A stretch of 64,000 nt of DNA from an uncultured Desulfobacterales bacterium (GTDB taxonomy: Bacteria > Desulfobacterota > Desulfobulbia > Desulfobulbales > Desulfocapsaceae): NCBI GenBank assembly GCA_937915545.1, contig CALGIJ010000017.1, forward strand, positions 62,001 through 126,000. The letters run 5' to 3'. The notes under the pieces were generated by a model, which saw nothing but the letters and a program-made list of their open reading frames with translations, did not search any database and was not told the origin of the DNA. Each line of letters starts with the position of its first letter. Within the stretch, counting starts at the first letter, position 1. Shown piece after piece: positions 26,597-36,602 of this stretch. The translations under genes were made by a program, and so were the position numbers.

Positions 26597-29410
26597 ATGG
26601 ATTACAGGGCCACCCTTAATCTGCCGCAGACGAGTTTCAACATGAAGGCCAACCTCGCCCAGCGCGAACCCCAGGTGCTCAAGCGATGGGACAAGGAAGA
26701 TCTCTACCGTCGCATCCAGGACCACGCCGCCGGCAAGCCGCTGTTCATTCTCCACGATGGCCCCCCTTACGCCAACGGCAACATCCACCTCGGCACCGCC
26801 TTCAACAAGATTCTCAAGGACATCATTCTCCGCTCGCGGCGCATGGCCGGCTTCAACGCCCCCTACGTGCCCGGCTGGGACTGCCATGGCCTGCCCATCG
26901 AGCACAACGTCGACAAGGAACTTGGAGAGAAAAAACACAGCATCCCCAAGCTCTCCAAGCGCGCCGCCTGCCGCAAGTACGCCAACAAATGGATCAAGAT
27001 CCAGAAAGAGCAGTTCAAGCGCCTTGGCGTTCTCGGCGACTGGGACAAACCCTACCTGACCATCGACTTCCAGTACGAGGCGGCCATCGCCCGCGAGTTC
27101 AATACCTTCCTCCTCTCCGGCTCGGTGGTGCGCAACCGCAAGCCGGTCTACTGGTGCGCCACCTGCACCACCGCCCTGGCGGAGGCAGAGGTCGAGTATG
27201 CCGACCACACCTCGCCCTCCATCTATGTCAAGTTCCCGGCGGCGGAAGACCTCTCCGACATCGACCCCAGCCTCGCCGGCGACGGGGTCTTCTTCGTTAT
27301 CTGGACCACCACCCCGTGGACCATCCCGGCCAACCTTGCCATCGCCCTCAACCCCGAGTTCACCTATGCCGCCGTGGCCGTCGGCGCGGAGCGCTGGATA
27401 ATCGCCAAGGAACTGGTGGAGCAGGTCATGGCCGCCGCGGGCATCGCCGAGTACCGGGTAGTGGCCACCTTCTCAGCTGCCCCCTTCGAAAAGCGGCGCT
27501 GCCGGCACCCACTCATGGACCGCGACTCGCTGCTGGTGCTCGCCGACTACGTCACCGCCGATGCCGGTACCGGCTGCGTGCATACCGCCCCAGGTCATGG
27601 TGCCGACGACCACCAGACCGGCCTGCGCTATGGCCTCGAGGTGCTGTCGCCGGTAGACGACAACGGCGTCTACACCGCCGAGGCAGGCAAATACGCCGGC
27701 GAGAAGATCCCCCAGGCCAACAAGACCATCATCGCCGACCTCGCTGCCTGCGGCGCCCTGGTGGGAGAGGCGAACATCCGCCACAGCTACCCGCACTGCT
27801 GGCGCTGCAAGGAGCCGGTTATGTACCGCGCCACCCCGCAGTGGTTCATCTCCATGGAGGAGAACGACCTGCGCAAGAAATCCCTCGCCGCCATCGAGAC
27901 GGTGCAGTGGACGCCTTCCTGGGGTATGCAGCGCATCTACTCCATGATCGAGGGCCGCCCCGACTGGTGCCTGTCGCGCCAGCGCAGCTGGGGTGTGCCG
28001 CTGACCGTCATCACCTGCCGCTCCTGCGGCGAGATCGTCGCCTCCAACGAGGTGGTCGAGGCTATCGACGCGCTCTTCGTCAAGGAGGGCGCCGACGCCT
28101 GGTTCAGCCATCAGGTTGGCGATTTCCTGCCGGCCAATTACCGCTGCGGGAAGTGTGGCGGAGAGGAGTTCGCCAAGGAAGAAGACATCCTCGATGTCTG
28201 GTTCGATTCCGGCGTCAGCCACGCCGCGGTGCTTGAGAAGCATCCCGAGCTGCAGTCGCCCGCCGACCTCTACCTCGAGGGCAGCGACCAGCACCGCGGC
28301 TGGTTCCACAGCTCGCTGCTCGCCTCGGTGGGTAATCGCGGCCGCGCCCCCTTCAAGGGCGTACTCACCCACGGCTACGTCGTCGACGGCCAGGGCCGCA
28401 AGATGTCGAAGTCGGTGGGCAACGTCGTCGCCCCCGGCGAGGTTATCGAGAAATTCGGGGCGGAGATCCTCCGCCTGTGGGTGGCCAGCGAGGACTATCG
28501 CGACGACGTCAAGGTCTCCGACGAAATCCTGCAGCAGGTCGCCGACGCCTATCGCAAGATCCGCAACACCATCCGCTACCTGCTCAGCAACCTCTATGAT
28601 TTCAATCCGCAGACGGACCGCGTCCACTTCGAGCAGCTGCCGGAGATTGACCGCTGGGCCCTGGTCAAGCTCGAAGAGCTCAAGGAGAAAGTGCGGCAAA
28701 GCTATGACAGGTACGAATTCCACGCCATCTACCATAGCCTCAATTTCTTCTGCGGCACCACCCTCAGCGCCTTTTACCTCGATATCCTCAAGGACCGCCT
28801 CTATGCCTCGGCGCCGGCTTCGCCGGCACGCCGCGCCGCGCAGACGGCCCTCTACGACATCCTCGACAGCCTCTTGCGGCTGATGAGCCCAATCCTCTGC
28901 TTTACCGCCGCCGAGGCCTGGAACGCCCTGCACCAGCTCGGCGATAACGGGCCCATCGACAGCGAGATCCACTTCGCCGAGTTCCTTCCGGCACAGGCCT
29001 TGTCCTGCGACCAGGAGGTCATGGAGCGCTGGGCGCAGCTCATCAGGGTGCGCGCCGAGGTGACCAGGGCACTGGAGCTGGCGCGGCGCGACAAGGTCAT
29101 CGGCCATCCCCTCGAGGCCGAGGTGACCCTCGAGGCGACAGGCGAGCTGAGGGACTTCCTCCAGGCCAACTGTTCGATCATTCGTGAAATCTCCATCGTC
29201 TCCGAGCTGACCGTAGGGGATGTGAGCGGGGCAGGGGAGGGGGTCATTTTCGCCAGCGAGGAACTCCCTGGTGTCAAGGTCCAGGTACGGGCCGCCGCGG
29301 GTGAGAAGTGCGAACGTTGCTGGGTGCGCTCGACCTCCGTTGGTGCCGCCAGCGACCACCCGACTCTCTGCCAGCGCTGTGCCGGGGTCATCACCACCCT
29401 TGAGGCCTAG
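26597..29410 (+). CDS. ileS: isoleucyl-tRNA synthetase
   Basis: Charges tRNA-Ile with isoleucine. The 937-residue class I enzyme has PPYANGNIHLG (the HIGH motif), an editing domain (about 200-390), and KMSKS in GRKMSKSVGN. A C-terminal zinc knuckle reads CERCWVR...CQRCAG, typical of bacterial-type IleS. AAGGAG at 26585-26590 fixes the ATG at 26597. lspA follows five bases after the stop, a very common bacterial arrangement. Confidence 0.97.
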   Translation: MDYRATLNLPQTSFNMKANLAQREPQVLKRWDKEDLYRRIQDHAAGKPLFILHDGPPYANGNIHLGTAFNKILKDIILRSRRMAGFNAPYVPGWDCHGLPIEHNVDKELGEKKHSIPKLSKRAACRKYANKWIKIQKEQFKRLGVLGDWDKPYLTIDFQYEAAIAREFNTFLLSGSVVRNRKPVYWCATCTTALAEAEVEYADHTSPSIYVKFPAAEDLSDIDPSLAGDGVFFVIWTTTPWTIPANLAIALNPEFTYAAVAVGAERWIIAKELVEQVMAAAGIAEYRVVATFSAAPFEKRRCRHPLMDRDSLLVLADYVTADAGTGCVHTAPGHGADDHQTGLRYGLEVLSPVDDNGVYTAEAGKYAGEKIPQANKTIIADLAACGALVGEANIRHSYPHCWRCKEPVMYRATPQWFISMEENDLRKKSLAAIETVQWTPSWGMQRIYSMIEGRPDWCLSRQRSWGVPLTVITCRSCGEIVASNEVVEAIDALFVKEGADAWFSHQVGDFLPANYRCGKCGGEEFAKEEDILDVWFDSGVSHAAVLEKHPELQSPADLYLEGSDQHRGWFHSSLLASVGNRGRAPFKGVLTHGYVVDGQGRKMSKSVGNVVAPGEVIEKFGAEILRLWVASEDYRDDVKVSDEILQQVADAYRKIRNTIRYLLSNLYDFNPQTDRVHFEQLPEIDRWALVKLEELKEKVRQSYDRYEFHAIYHSLNFFCGTTLSAFYLDILKDRLYASAPASPARRAAQTALYDILDSLLRLMSPILCFTAAEAWNALHQLGDNGPIDSEIHFAEFLPAQALSCDQEVMERWAQLIRVRAEVTRALELARRDKVIGHPLEAEVTLEATGELRDFLQANCSIIREISIVSELTVGDVSGAGEGVIFASEELPGVKVQVRAAAGEKCERCWVRSTSVGAASDHPTLCQRCAGVITTLEA

Positions 29411-29415
29411 GCGAC

Positions 29416-29910
29416 ATGGGCATGATGGTGTACGGCCTGGTGATCATCGCCACGGTGGCCGCCGACCAGTTCAGCAAGATGCTGGTGGTCGCCTCGCTGG
29501 CCCTCTACCAGTCGGTGGAGGTCATCCCGGGGCTCTTTAACCTTGTGCATGTCACCAACACCGGCGCGGCCTTCAGCCTGCTGGCCGAATTCGACTCGCC
29601 CTGGCGGCACGCCTTTTTCCTCAGTGTCGGCACCATCGCCGTCATCGCCATGACGGTCGCCAGCTACAAGCTGGCCAGTGTCAGCCGCCTCTACCCCCTG
29701 GCCCTGGGGCTGATCTCCGGCGGGGCCATCGGCAACCTCATCGACCGCGTGCGCATCGGCGCAGTCATCGACTTCCTCGACTTCTATCTCGGCCGCTACC
29801 ACTGGCCGGCGTTCAATGTCGCCGACTCCGCCATCTGCATTGGCGCGATGGTCTTTATCGGCGTCAATCTCTTTGAAGCGAAAATGCAACATTCTAAGGA
29901 GCAGGCATGA
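29416..29910 (+). CDS. lspA: lipoprotein signal peptidase (signal peptidase II)
   Basis: Inner-membrane aspartyl protease that removes signal peptides from prolipoproteins. The 164 residues contain four membrane helices and both catalytic aspartates in GNLIDRV and FNVADS, plus the conserved VTNTGAAFS. Candidate substrates in the window are the lipoproteins at 15981 and 56480. Its stop overlaps the fabD start (ATGA). Confidence 0.95.
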   Translation: MGMMVYGLVIIATVAADQFSKMLVVASLALYQSVEVIPGLFNLVHVTNTGAAFSLLAEFDSPWRHAFFLSVGTIAVIAMTVASYKLASVSRLYPLALGLISGGAIGNLIDRVRIGAVIDFLDFYLGRYHWPAFNVADSAICIGAMVFIGVNLFEAKMQHSKEQA

Positions 29911-30860
29911 AGATAGCGGTACTGTTTCCCGGCCAAGGGTCGCAGTTTCTCGGCATGGGCCGTGAGTTCATCGAGGCTGACGTCGAGAGCGGGGCGCTGA
30001 TGGCCATGGCTGAGGCGGCCTGCGAAGCCCCGCTGGCGCGCCTCTGCCTGGAGGGGCCGATGGAGGAGTTGACCCGCGCGGCGGTACTGCAGCCGGCCAT
30101 CACCATCGTCAACCTCATCTGCTGGCGTCAGCTGCAACGCCGTTTCGGCGAGATTCTGCAGGTGCACTGCGTCGCCGGGCACAGCCTCGGCGAGTACGCC
30201 GCCCTCTGTGCCGCCGGGGTTCTCGGTGTTGAAGACACCATCCGTCTGGTGGCCAGGCGCGGCAGCCTCATGGAGCGGGAAGGGGAGAAGAATCCCGGCG
30301 GCATGAAGGCGGTGGTCGGTCTCGACATCGCCACCGTGGAAGCGCTCATCGCCCAGTACCGGGGTGAGGGCGTCGTCACCGTCGCCAACCATAACACCCC
30401 CGAGCAGATAGTCATCTCCGGCTCCCTGCCTGCCCTCGACCAGGTCGGCAAAGAGGCCGAGGCCAAGGGGGCGAGAGTCATCGCCCTCAACGTCAGCGTT
30501 GCCAACCACAGCCCGCTGGTGGCCGAGGCCATCCCCGATTTCGAGGCCTTCATGGCCGATATCCCTTTCAACGCCCCGACCCTTGATGTCTACTGCAATG
30601 TCACCGCCAGCGTCGAGAAGGACCCGGCGCGCATCAAGGGGCTCATGGCGCGCCAGATCGGCTCCCGTGTACGCTGGTCCGAGATAGTCACCGCCATGCT
30701 CGCCGAAGGCGTCGACACTTTCATCGAGGTCGGGCCGAAAACGGTGCTCAAGGGCATGCTCAAGAAGATCGCCCCCAAGGGGAGCCTGGTGACCGCACTG
30801 CAGTTCGATACCCCGGCCGCCCTCGAGGCTTGCCTCGAGCAGCTCGGCAAGGCCCGCTGA
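29907..30860 (+). CDS. fabD: malonyl-CoA:ACP transacylase
   Basis: Loads malonate onto acyl carrier protein for fatty-acid synthesis. The 317-residue protein has FPGQGSQFLGMG at the N-terminus and the nucleophile serine in GHSLGEYAAL. It is usually grouped with fabH/fabG/acpP; here it sits between lspA and bioB, with 20 bases to bioB. That placement suits supply of malonyl-ACP, the substrate of BioC encoded downstream. Confidence 0.95.
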   Translation: MKIAVLFPGQGSQFLGMGREFIEADVESGALMAMAEAACEAPLARLCLEGPMEELTRAAVLQPAITIVNLICWRQLQRRFGEILQVHCVAGHSLGEYAALCAAGVLGVEDTIRLVARRGSLMEREGEKNPGGMKAVVGLDIATVEALIAQYRGEGVVTVANHNTPEQIVISGSLPALDQVGKEAEAKGARVIALNVSVANHSPLVAEAIPDFEAFMADIPFNAPTLDVYCNVTASVEKDPARIKGLMARQIGSRVRWSEIVTAMLAEGVDTFIEVGPKTVLKGMLKKIAPKGSLVTALQFDTPAALEACLEQLGKAR

Positions 30861-30880
30861 AGCGCGTTCGGCTGATCGTC

Positions 30881-31876
30881 ATGAGCAGGAACCTCTTGCC
30901 ACCACCGCTCCTCCGCCTGATAACGGCCATCGCCCGCGGCGAGTCACTCGACGCGGAAGGCGCCGCCGCGCTTGCCAGGCAGTACCCGGCGCAGGAGCTG
31001 TGGGCCGCTGCCGACGAGCTGCGCCGCCGCCTGCATGGCGATAGGCTCGATCTCTGTTCCATTGTCAACGCCCGCGCCGGCCGCTGCAGCGAAAACTGCC
31101 GTTTCTGCGCCCAGTCGCGGCATCACCCCACCAAGGTCGCCCACTACGACATGGTCGCCGAAGAGGAGGCCTTGGCGCTAGCCCGTGAGAACGAGGCCTA
31201 CGGGGTGGAGCGTTTTTCCCTGGTGACCGCCGGACGCAGCGTCTCCCTCGCCGACCTCGACGGGTTCGCCCGTATCTACGAGACGCTGCGCCGCCATACC
31301 GCGCTCTCGCTGTGCGCCTCGATGGGTTTTCTCACCGCCGAGAAGGCGGCGCGGCTCAAGGCCATGGGCGTGAGCCGCTACCACTGCAACCTGGAGACGG
31401 CGCGGAGCTATTTCCCCGAGGTGTGTACCAGTCACAGCTGGGACGACAAGGTCGCCACCATCAACCTGGCCAGGGAGGCGGGCCTCGAGATCTGCTCCGG
31501 GGGGATCATCGGCATGGGCGAGAGCGCAGCGCAGCGCATCGAGCTCGCCCTGCAGCTGCGCCAGCTACATGTTCGCTCGATTCCGCTCAACATCCTCACC
31601 CCGATAGCTGACACCCCCTTTGCCGACCTGGTTCCCCTGGCGGCCGAAGAGGTGCTGACCACCATCGCCCTGTTCCGGCTCATCAACCCCCAGGCAATCA
31701 TCCGCATCGCCGGCGGCAGGAACCTGCTCGGCGACCGCCAGGAACTGTGCTTCACCTCCGGGGCCAACGGGGCTATCGTCGGCAACTACCTGACCACCAT
31801 CGGCAACGGCCTTGCCGCAGATATCGCCATGTTCCATCGGCTCGGCTTCGCGCTGCGCAAGCGGCCGCAAGACTGA
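30881..31876 (+). CDS. bioB: biotin synthase
   Basis: Radical-SAM enzyme that inserts sulfur into dethiobiotin. The 331-residue protein has the SAM cluster cysteines C69, C73 and C76 (GRCSENCRFC), the NLETA segment, and the C-terminal RIAGGR motif that helps hold the second cluster. The ATG at 30881 gives a normal-length enzyme; a longer frame reaches back into fabD. First of six contiguous biotin genes. Confidence 0.96.
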   Translation: MSRNLLPPPLLRLITAIARGESLDAEGAAALARQYPAQELWAAADELRRRLHGDRLDLCSIVNARAGRCSENCRFCAQSRHHPTKVAHYDMVAEEEALALARENEAYGVERFSLVTAGRSVSLADLDGFARIYETLRRHTALSLCASMGFLTAEKAARLKAMGVSRYHCNLETARSYFPEVCTSHSWDDKVATINLAREAGLEICSGGIIGMGESAAQRIELALQLRQLHVRSIPLNILTPIADTPFADLVPLAAEEVLTTIALFRLINPQAIIRIAGGRNLLGDRQELCFTSGANGAIVGNYLTTIGNGLAADIAMFHRLGFALRKRPQD

Positions 31877-31889
31877 ACAGGGGAGCGGC

Positions 31890-33185
31890 ATGAACAGGTC
31901 CCTGGCGGAACAGCTCGAATTCGATCGTCTTCATCTCTGGCATCCCTACGCCTCCATCGATCGCCCGCTGACCACCTATATGGTGCAATCGGCCCAAGGG
32001 GCGCGGCTGCAGCTCGCCGACGGGCGCAGCCTCATCGACGGCATGGCCTCGTGGTGGTCGGTGATCCATGGCTATGGCCACCCCCGCCTCGTCGCCGCCC
32101 TGCAGGAGCAGGCGGGTCGCCTGTCCCACGTCATGTTCGGCGGCCTCACCCACGAGCCGGCCATCGAGCTGGGTCGGCGGCTCGTCGAGCTCGCCCCCGC
32201 CGGCCTGCAGCGGGTCTTCTTCGCCGATTCCGGCTCGGTGGCGGTGGAAGTGGCGATGAAGATGGCCGTACAGTACGCCCATGCCCAGGGGCAGCCCGAG
32301 AAGAAGCGCTTTGTCGCCCTCTCCGGCGGCTACCATGGTGACACCTTCCACGCCATGTCGGTCTGCGACCCCAAAACCGGCATGCACCGCCTCTATCGCG
32401 GTATCCTCCCACAGTATTTCTTTGTCGAACGCCCGCGGGTGCGCTTTGGCGAGGCGTGGGACGAGTCATGCTGCCACGAGCTCGAAGAGTTGCTGGCGCG
32501 CCGCCACCGGGAGATCTGCGCCATTATCCTCGAGCCGGTGGTACAGGGTGCCGGCGGCATGTACTTCTACCACCCGCGCTACCTGGAGCGGGTGCGTCAG
32601 CTCTGCGACCACTACCGACTGCTGCTGATCGCCGACGAGATCGCCACCGGCTTCGCCCGCACCGGGACGATGTTCGGCTGCGACCATGCCGACATCAGCC
32701 CCGATATCTGCTGCCTCGGCAAGGCGCTGACCGGCGGCACCATGACGCTTGCCGCCGTGCTGACCACCGCCCAGGTCGGCCATGTCATCTCCAGCGGCGA
32801 GCCGGGTGTGCTGATGCACGGCCCGACCTTCATGGCCAACCCCCTGGCCTGTGCCGTCGCCAGCGCCTCTATCGATCTGCTCCTCGAAAGCGACTGGCGC
32901 CAAACCATCGCCGTCATCGAGCGAGCTCTCCACGCCGGGCTCGAACCCTGCCGGAGGCTGCCCGGGGTGGCGGAGGTGCGCGTCCTTGGCGCCATCGGCG
33001 TGGTGGAGCTGACCGAGCCGGTGGTCATGGCGCGCATCCAGCCGCTCTTTGTAGAGCACGGCGTCTGGGTTCGCCCTTTCGGCAGGCTGGTCTACGTCAT
33101 GCCGCCTTACTGCATAGGTGAAGAAGAGCTGCGCAGCCTGACCGCGGCTATCGTCGCTGTGGTCAGCGCGGAGACGAGGCGATGA
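31890..33185 (+). CDS. bioA: adenosylmethionine-8-amino-7-oxononanoate aminotransferase
   Basis: PLP enzyme converting KAPA to DAPA with SAM as amino donor. The 431 residues show HLWHPYAS and ASWWSVIHGYGHP near the N-terminus (BioA-specific), the IADEIATGFARTG PLP-aspartate region, and the Schiff-base lysine in CLGKALTGG. GGGAG lies five bases before the ATG at 31890. Its stop overlaps the bioF start by four bases. Confidence 0.96.
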   Translation: MNRSLAEQLEFDRLHLWHPYASIDRPLTTYMVQSAQGARLQLADGRSLIDGMASWWSVIHGYGHPRLVAALQEQAGRLSHVMFGGLTHEPAIELGRRLVELAPAGLQRVFFADSGSVAVEVAMKMAVQYAHAQGQPEKKRFVALSGGYHGDTFHAMSVCDPKTGMHRLYRGILPQYFFVERPRVRFGEAWDESCCHELEELLARRHREICAIILEPVVQGAGGMYFYHPRYLERVRQLCDHYRLLLIADEIATGFARTGTMFGCDHADISPDICCLGKALTGGTMTLAAVLTTAQVGHVISSGEPGVLMHGPTFMANPLACAVASASIDLLLESDWRQTIAVIERALHAGLEPCRRLPGVAEVRVLGAIGVVELTEPVVMARIQPLFVEHGVWVRPFGRLVYVMPPYCIGEEELRSLTAAIVAVVSAETRR

Positions 33186-34384
33186 TCGAGCGCTATCGCC
33201 AGGAGCTGGAGGAACGGCGCCAGCGCGGCATGCTGCGCCGCCTCACCCCCCTGAGCGGGCGTTACGGCTGCCGCAGCGAGCTCGACGGGAGGGAGATGCT
33301 CAACTTAAGCTCCAACGACTACCTTGGCCTAGGTGGCGACCGGGAGCTGCTGGCCCGTTTTTACGAGGAGGTGGGGCAGGAGGGCTCGGCTGAACGGTAT
33401 GCCCTCGGCTCGGCGTCATCGCGGCTGCTGAGCGGCGACACTCCCACCGCGCACCGCCTCGAAGAGCGCCTGGCCGAGGCCTATGGCCGCGAATCGTGCC
33501 TGCTCTTCAACTCCGGCTACCACGCCAATATCGGCATTCTCCCCGCTCTCTTCGGCCGTAGCGACGCCATCTTTTCCGACAAGCTCAACCACGCCTCCAT
33601 CGTCGACGGCATGCGCCTCTCCACCGCCGAACACCGCCGCTACCGCCACCTCGACTACGACCAGCTCGACCTCATGCTGACCAGGGAGCGGCAGCGCTAT
33701 CGCCATGCGGTGATCGTCAGCGAGTCGGTGTTCAGCATGGACGGCGACGTCGCCGACCTCTCCCGACTGGTGGAGCTGAAAAAACGCCATAACTGCCTGC
33801 TCTACCTCGACGAGGCTCACGCCGTCGGGGTCTATGGCGACCAAGGCCTCGGCCAGGCCGAGAGACAGCATCTGCTGGCGGATGTCGACCTGCTCGTCGG
33901 CACCTTCGGCAAAGCCTGGGCCTCGGTCGGCGCCTTCGTCCTCCTGCACGGGGTGTTGCGCGACTATCTCCTCAACCATAGCCGCTCGCTCATCTTCACC
34001 ACCGCCCTGCCGCCGGTGGTGCTCTCCTGGAACCTGTTCGTGCTCGAGCAGCTTGCCAGTTTCGCCGCACGCCGCGACAAGCTGGCCATGCTCTCCGCCC
34101 GGCTGCGGCAGCGCCTGGGCGCGCGTGGGCTCTGCCCGGCGGGGGACACCAATATTCTGCCGGTGATGATCGGCGCGGCCGACAAGGCGGTACACCTGGC
34201 CCAAGAGATGCGCCAGCTCGGCTACCTGGTACTGCCGATCCGGCCGCCGACGGTGCCCGAGGGCACCTGCCGTTTCCGCCTCTCGCTCACCGCCGCCATG
34301 GAGGCCGAGGAACTCGACCACCTCGCCGACGTTCTGCGCGGCCTCCTCGGTGCAGCCTCACCTGGCGGAGGTGACCTGTCGTGA
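33182..34384 (+). CDS. bioF: 8-amino-7-oxononanoate synthase
   Basis: PLP-dependent alpha-oxoamine synthase that condenses a pimeloyl thioester with alanine. The 400-residue protein has LNLSSNDYLGL, GSASSRLLSG, DEAHAVGVYG, and the PLP lysine in GTFGKAWAS. Four-base overlaps with both bioA and bioG point to tight translational coupling. Confidence 0.96.
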   Translation: MIERYRQELEERRQRGMLRRLTPLSGRYGCRSELDGREMLNLSSNDYLGLGGDRELLARFYEEVGQEGSAERYALGSASSRLLSGDTPTAHRLEERLAEAYGRESCLLFNSGYHANIGILPALFGRSDAIFSDKLNHASIVDGMRLSTAEHRRYRHLDYDQLDLMLTRERQRYRHAVIVSESVFSMDGDVADLSRLVELKKRHNCLLYLDEAHAVGVYGDQGLGQAERQHLLADVDLLVGTFGKAWASVGAFVLLHGVLRDYLLNHSRSLIFTTALPPVVLSWNLFVLEQLASFAARRDKLAMLSARLRQRLGARGLCPAGDTNILPVMIGAADKAVHLAQEMRQLGYLVLPIRPPTVPEGTCRFRLSLTAAMEAEELDHLADVLRGLLGAASPGGGDLS

Positions 34385-35064
34385 GAGGGCTGTGGCTGGC
34401 CAGACGCGGGCAGGGCAAGGCGATCATCTTCTGCAACGGCTGGGGCATGGATGAAAGGCCGCTGGCTCACCTCGCCAGCCGCCTGCACGATGTCTATATG
34501 CTCTATGATTACCGTGACCCCACGCCTCCCGCAGAGCTCGATACCGTTCTCGATGGGGCCGGCGAACTCTCGCTGATCTCCTGGTCGATGGGGGTCTTTC
34601 GTGGGCAGCAGCTGCTTGCCGAGCGGGCCGTACCTCTGGCCCGCGCCGTGGCCGTCAACGGCACCCTCTGCCCGGTCGACGACAGCCTCGGCATCCCCCG
34701 CCAGCTCTTCGCCGACACCCTCGCCGCCTATGGGGAGGAGACGAGAAGGCGCTTTTATCGACGCATGTGCCGAGACAAGGGCACTCTGAACTTCTTTCTC
34801 GCCTGCCAGCCGCAGCGCAGCCTCGAAGAGCAGCGCGAGGAACTGCGCGTACTGCTGCAGGAAACCCGCTGTCTGAGCCTTGACACCTCGCTGTATCGCA
34901 CGGCAATCGTCGCCATCGGTGACCGAATTTTTCCAGCTGCCAACCAGCGACGCTTCTGGCAGGGACTTAGGCCATTGTCCCTCGACAGCGGCCACTATCC
35001 CTTCCATCTCTGGGCGAGCTGGGAGGAGCTGCTGGATTTTGCCGACTCAAGCGGAACCGCATGA
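34381..35064 (+). CDS. bioG: pimeloyl-ACP methyl ester esterase, BioG type
   Basis: Removes the methyl group from pimeloyl-ACP methyl ester, ending the fatty-acid-like stage begun by BioC. The 227-residue DUF452 protein carries the nucleophile S69 in ISWSMG, with candidate acid and base in GDRIFP and SGHYPF. It takes the place of BioH, which is absent. GTG start at 34381, overlapping bioF by four bases. Confidence 0.93.
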   Translation: MRGLWLARRGQGKAIIFCNGWGMDERPLAHLASRLHDVYMLYDYRDPTPPAELDTVLDGAGELSLISWSMGVFRGQQLLAERAVPLARAVAVNGTLCPVDDSLGIPRQLFADTLAAYGEETRRRFYRRMCRDKGTLNFFLACQPQRSLEEQREELRVLLQETRCLSLDTSLYRTAIVAIGDRIFPAANQRRFWQGLRPLSLDSGHYPFHLWASWEELLDFADSSGTA

Positions 35065-35103
35065 GCTCTGCAGCGTCAATTCTCCCCGCAGCCGCAGACC
35101 CTA

Positions 35104-35880
35104 ATGGTAAAGAAAGTCGATAAAGGGCGCATCGCCGACTGTTTTCGCGCTGGCGCCGCCAGCTATGACGCCGCCGCGGTGGTGCAGCGCGAGGTCGGCG
35201 AGGAGCTGGTCAGCCTCCTTCGCCCCATGCTGCCGGAAGGACGGGCAGGGCGCGTGCTCGAGATCGGCTGCTGCACCGGCGTGCTCAGCGAGCTGCTCTG
35301 CCGCAACTGCCGGGTCGAGCAGCTCTATCTGAATGATCTCGTCGATGACCTCTGCCATGCGGCGCAACATCGCGTCTCAGGCCTCTGCCAGCACAGCGAG
35401 CGGTGGTCCGGCGATATCGAGACGCTGCAACTGCCGACCTCCCTCGACCTGGTCATTTCCTCGGCAACTCTGCAGTGGATCGAAGACCTGGCGGCACTTT
35501 TTTCAAGAATCCACGACGCCCTGGCCGACGGTGGCCTGCTGGCCGTCTCCCTCTTCTCGGCGGGAACCATGCACGAGCTCAAAGCCCTCACCGGCGCGGG
35601 CCTCGCCTATCGCCGTGACGATCAGTTGCAGACCATGCTCGGCGAGGGTTTCACCCTGCTGGTCCAGCGTCGCCGTGAGCATCGCCTGTTTTTTCCCTCT
35701 CTGCAGGCGGTTCTGCGCCATATCCGCGATACCGGCGTAGGGGGGGTGGCGAGGAGCGCGCTCGGCATGGGAAGCGTCAAGGAGCTGCAGCGCCGCTACC
35801 GCGAGTGTTTCGCCAGCGAAGCCGGACTACCGCTCACCTATGTTTCCACCATTCTCCTGGCGAGGAAAATAACATCATGA
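35104..35880 (+). CDS. bioC: malonyl-ACP O-methyltransferase
   Basis: SAM-dependent methylation of malonyl-ACP, which disguises it so the fatty-acid machinery can build a pimeloyl chain. The 258-residue class I methyltransferase has the SAM loop VLEIGCCTGVLS, and the N-terminal FRAGAASYDAAA typical of BioC. The acidic post-motif and SSATLQWIED also match. Overlaps bioD by four bases. Confidence 0.94.
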   Translation: MVKKVDKGRIADCFRAGAASYDAAAVVQREVGEELVSLLRPMLPEGRAGRVLEIGCCTGVLSELLCRNCRVEQLYLNDLVDDLCHAAQHRVSGLCQHSERWSGDIETLQLPTSLDLVISSATLQWIEDLAALFSRIHDALADGGLLAVSLFSAGTMHELKALTGAGLAYRRDDQLQTMLGEGFTLLVQRRREHRLFFPSLQAVLRHIRDTGVGGVARSALGMGSVKELQRRYRECFASEAGLPLTYVSTILLARKITS

Positions 35881-36587
35881 ACAACGGCAAGGTGGCATTC
35901 GTCGGCGGTATCGATACCGGCATCGGCAAGACCGTGGCCACCGGATTGCTCGCCCGCGCCCTCCGTCAACGGGGAGTGAACGTCATCACCCAGAAGCTGG
36001 TGCAGACCGGCTGCAGCGGCGTCAGCGAGGATATCCTCGCGCACCGCCAGCTGATGGGCATCGACCTTCTCCCCTGGGACCTCGACGGCACCACCTGCCC
36101 CTATGTCTTTCCGGTGCCCTGTTCCCCGCATCTCGCGGCGGAACTGGCCGGGCGGCGTATCGAGGGGGAGGTGCTGCGTCAGGCCACCAGGCGTCTCGCC
36201 GAACAGTACCAGGTGGTGTTGCTTGAAGGCGCCGGGGGACTGCTGGTACCTTTGGACGAAGAGACGACGCTGCTCGACTACCTCGCCAGCGAATCGCTGC
36301 CGCTGGTGCTCGTCACCAGCTCGCGCCTCGGCTCCATCAACCATACCCTGGCGGCGCTGGAGGTGACGACGCGGCGCGGGGTGGACATCGCCCTGGTGTT
36401 GTATACTATCAGGCCGGAAGACGACCCGCGCATCGTCGCCGACTCGCGCCGGGTCTTTATCAGGGAGCTGCAGCGACGCAGTCTGGCGGCGCCGCTCGTC
36501 GACCTCCTGCCCCTGGCCGAGTATGGAGCGCAGGCCGACCTCTCCCCCCTGGCCGATGCCTTGATGAGCTCCGTCGCGCCGTTCTGA
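35877..36587 (+). CDS. bioD: dethiobiotin synthetase
   Basis: ATP-dependent closure of the ureido ring from DAPA and CO2. The 236-residue protein has the P-loop GGIDTGIGKT, QKLVQTGC for substrate binding, and EGAGGLLVPL. It completes a full malonyl-ACP-to-biotin route in one operon (fabD-bioB-A-F-G-C-D). No birA or biotin-carrier gene is present in the window. Confidence 0.95.
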   Translation: MNNGKVAFVGGIDTGIGKTVATGLLARALRQRGVNVITQKLVQTGCSGVSEDILAHRQLMGIDLLPWDLDGTTCPYVFPVPCSPHLAAELAGRRIEGEVLRQATRRLAEQYQVVLLEGAGGLLVPLDEETTLLDYLASESLPLVLVTSSRLGSINHTLAALEVTTRRGVDIALVLYTIRPEDDPRIVADSRRVFIRELQRRSLAAPLVDLLPLAEYGAQADLSPLADALMSSVAPF

Positions 36588-36602
36588 TATCCGAGGTATG
36601 CC

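Noticed and set aside
27473..29359. 628-residue open frame antisense to ileS
   Set aside because: It is the complement of a confidently identified synthetase, has the odd Gly/Val/Ala-rich composition of GC-rich shadow frames, and resembles no family.
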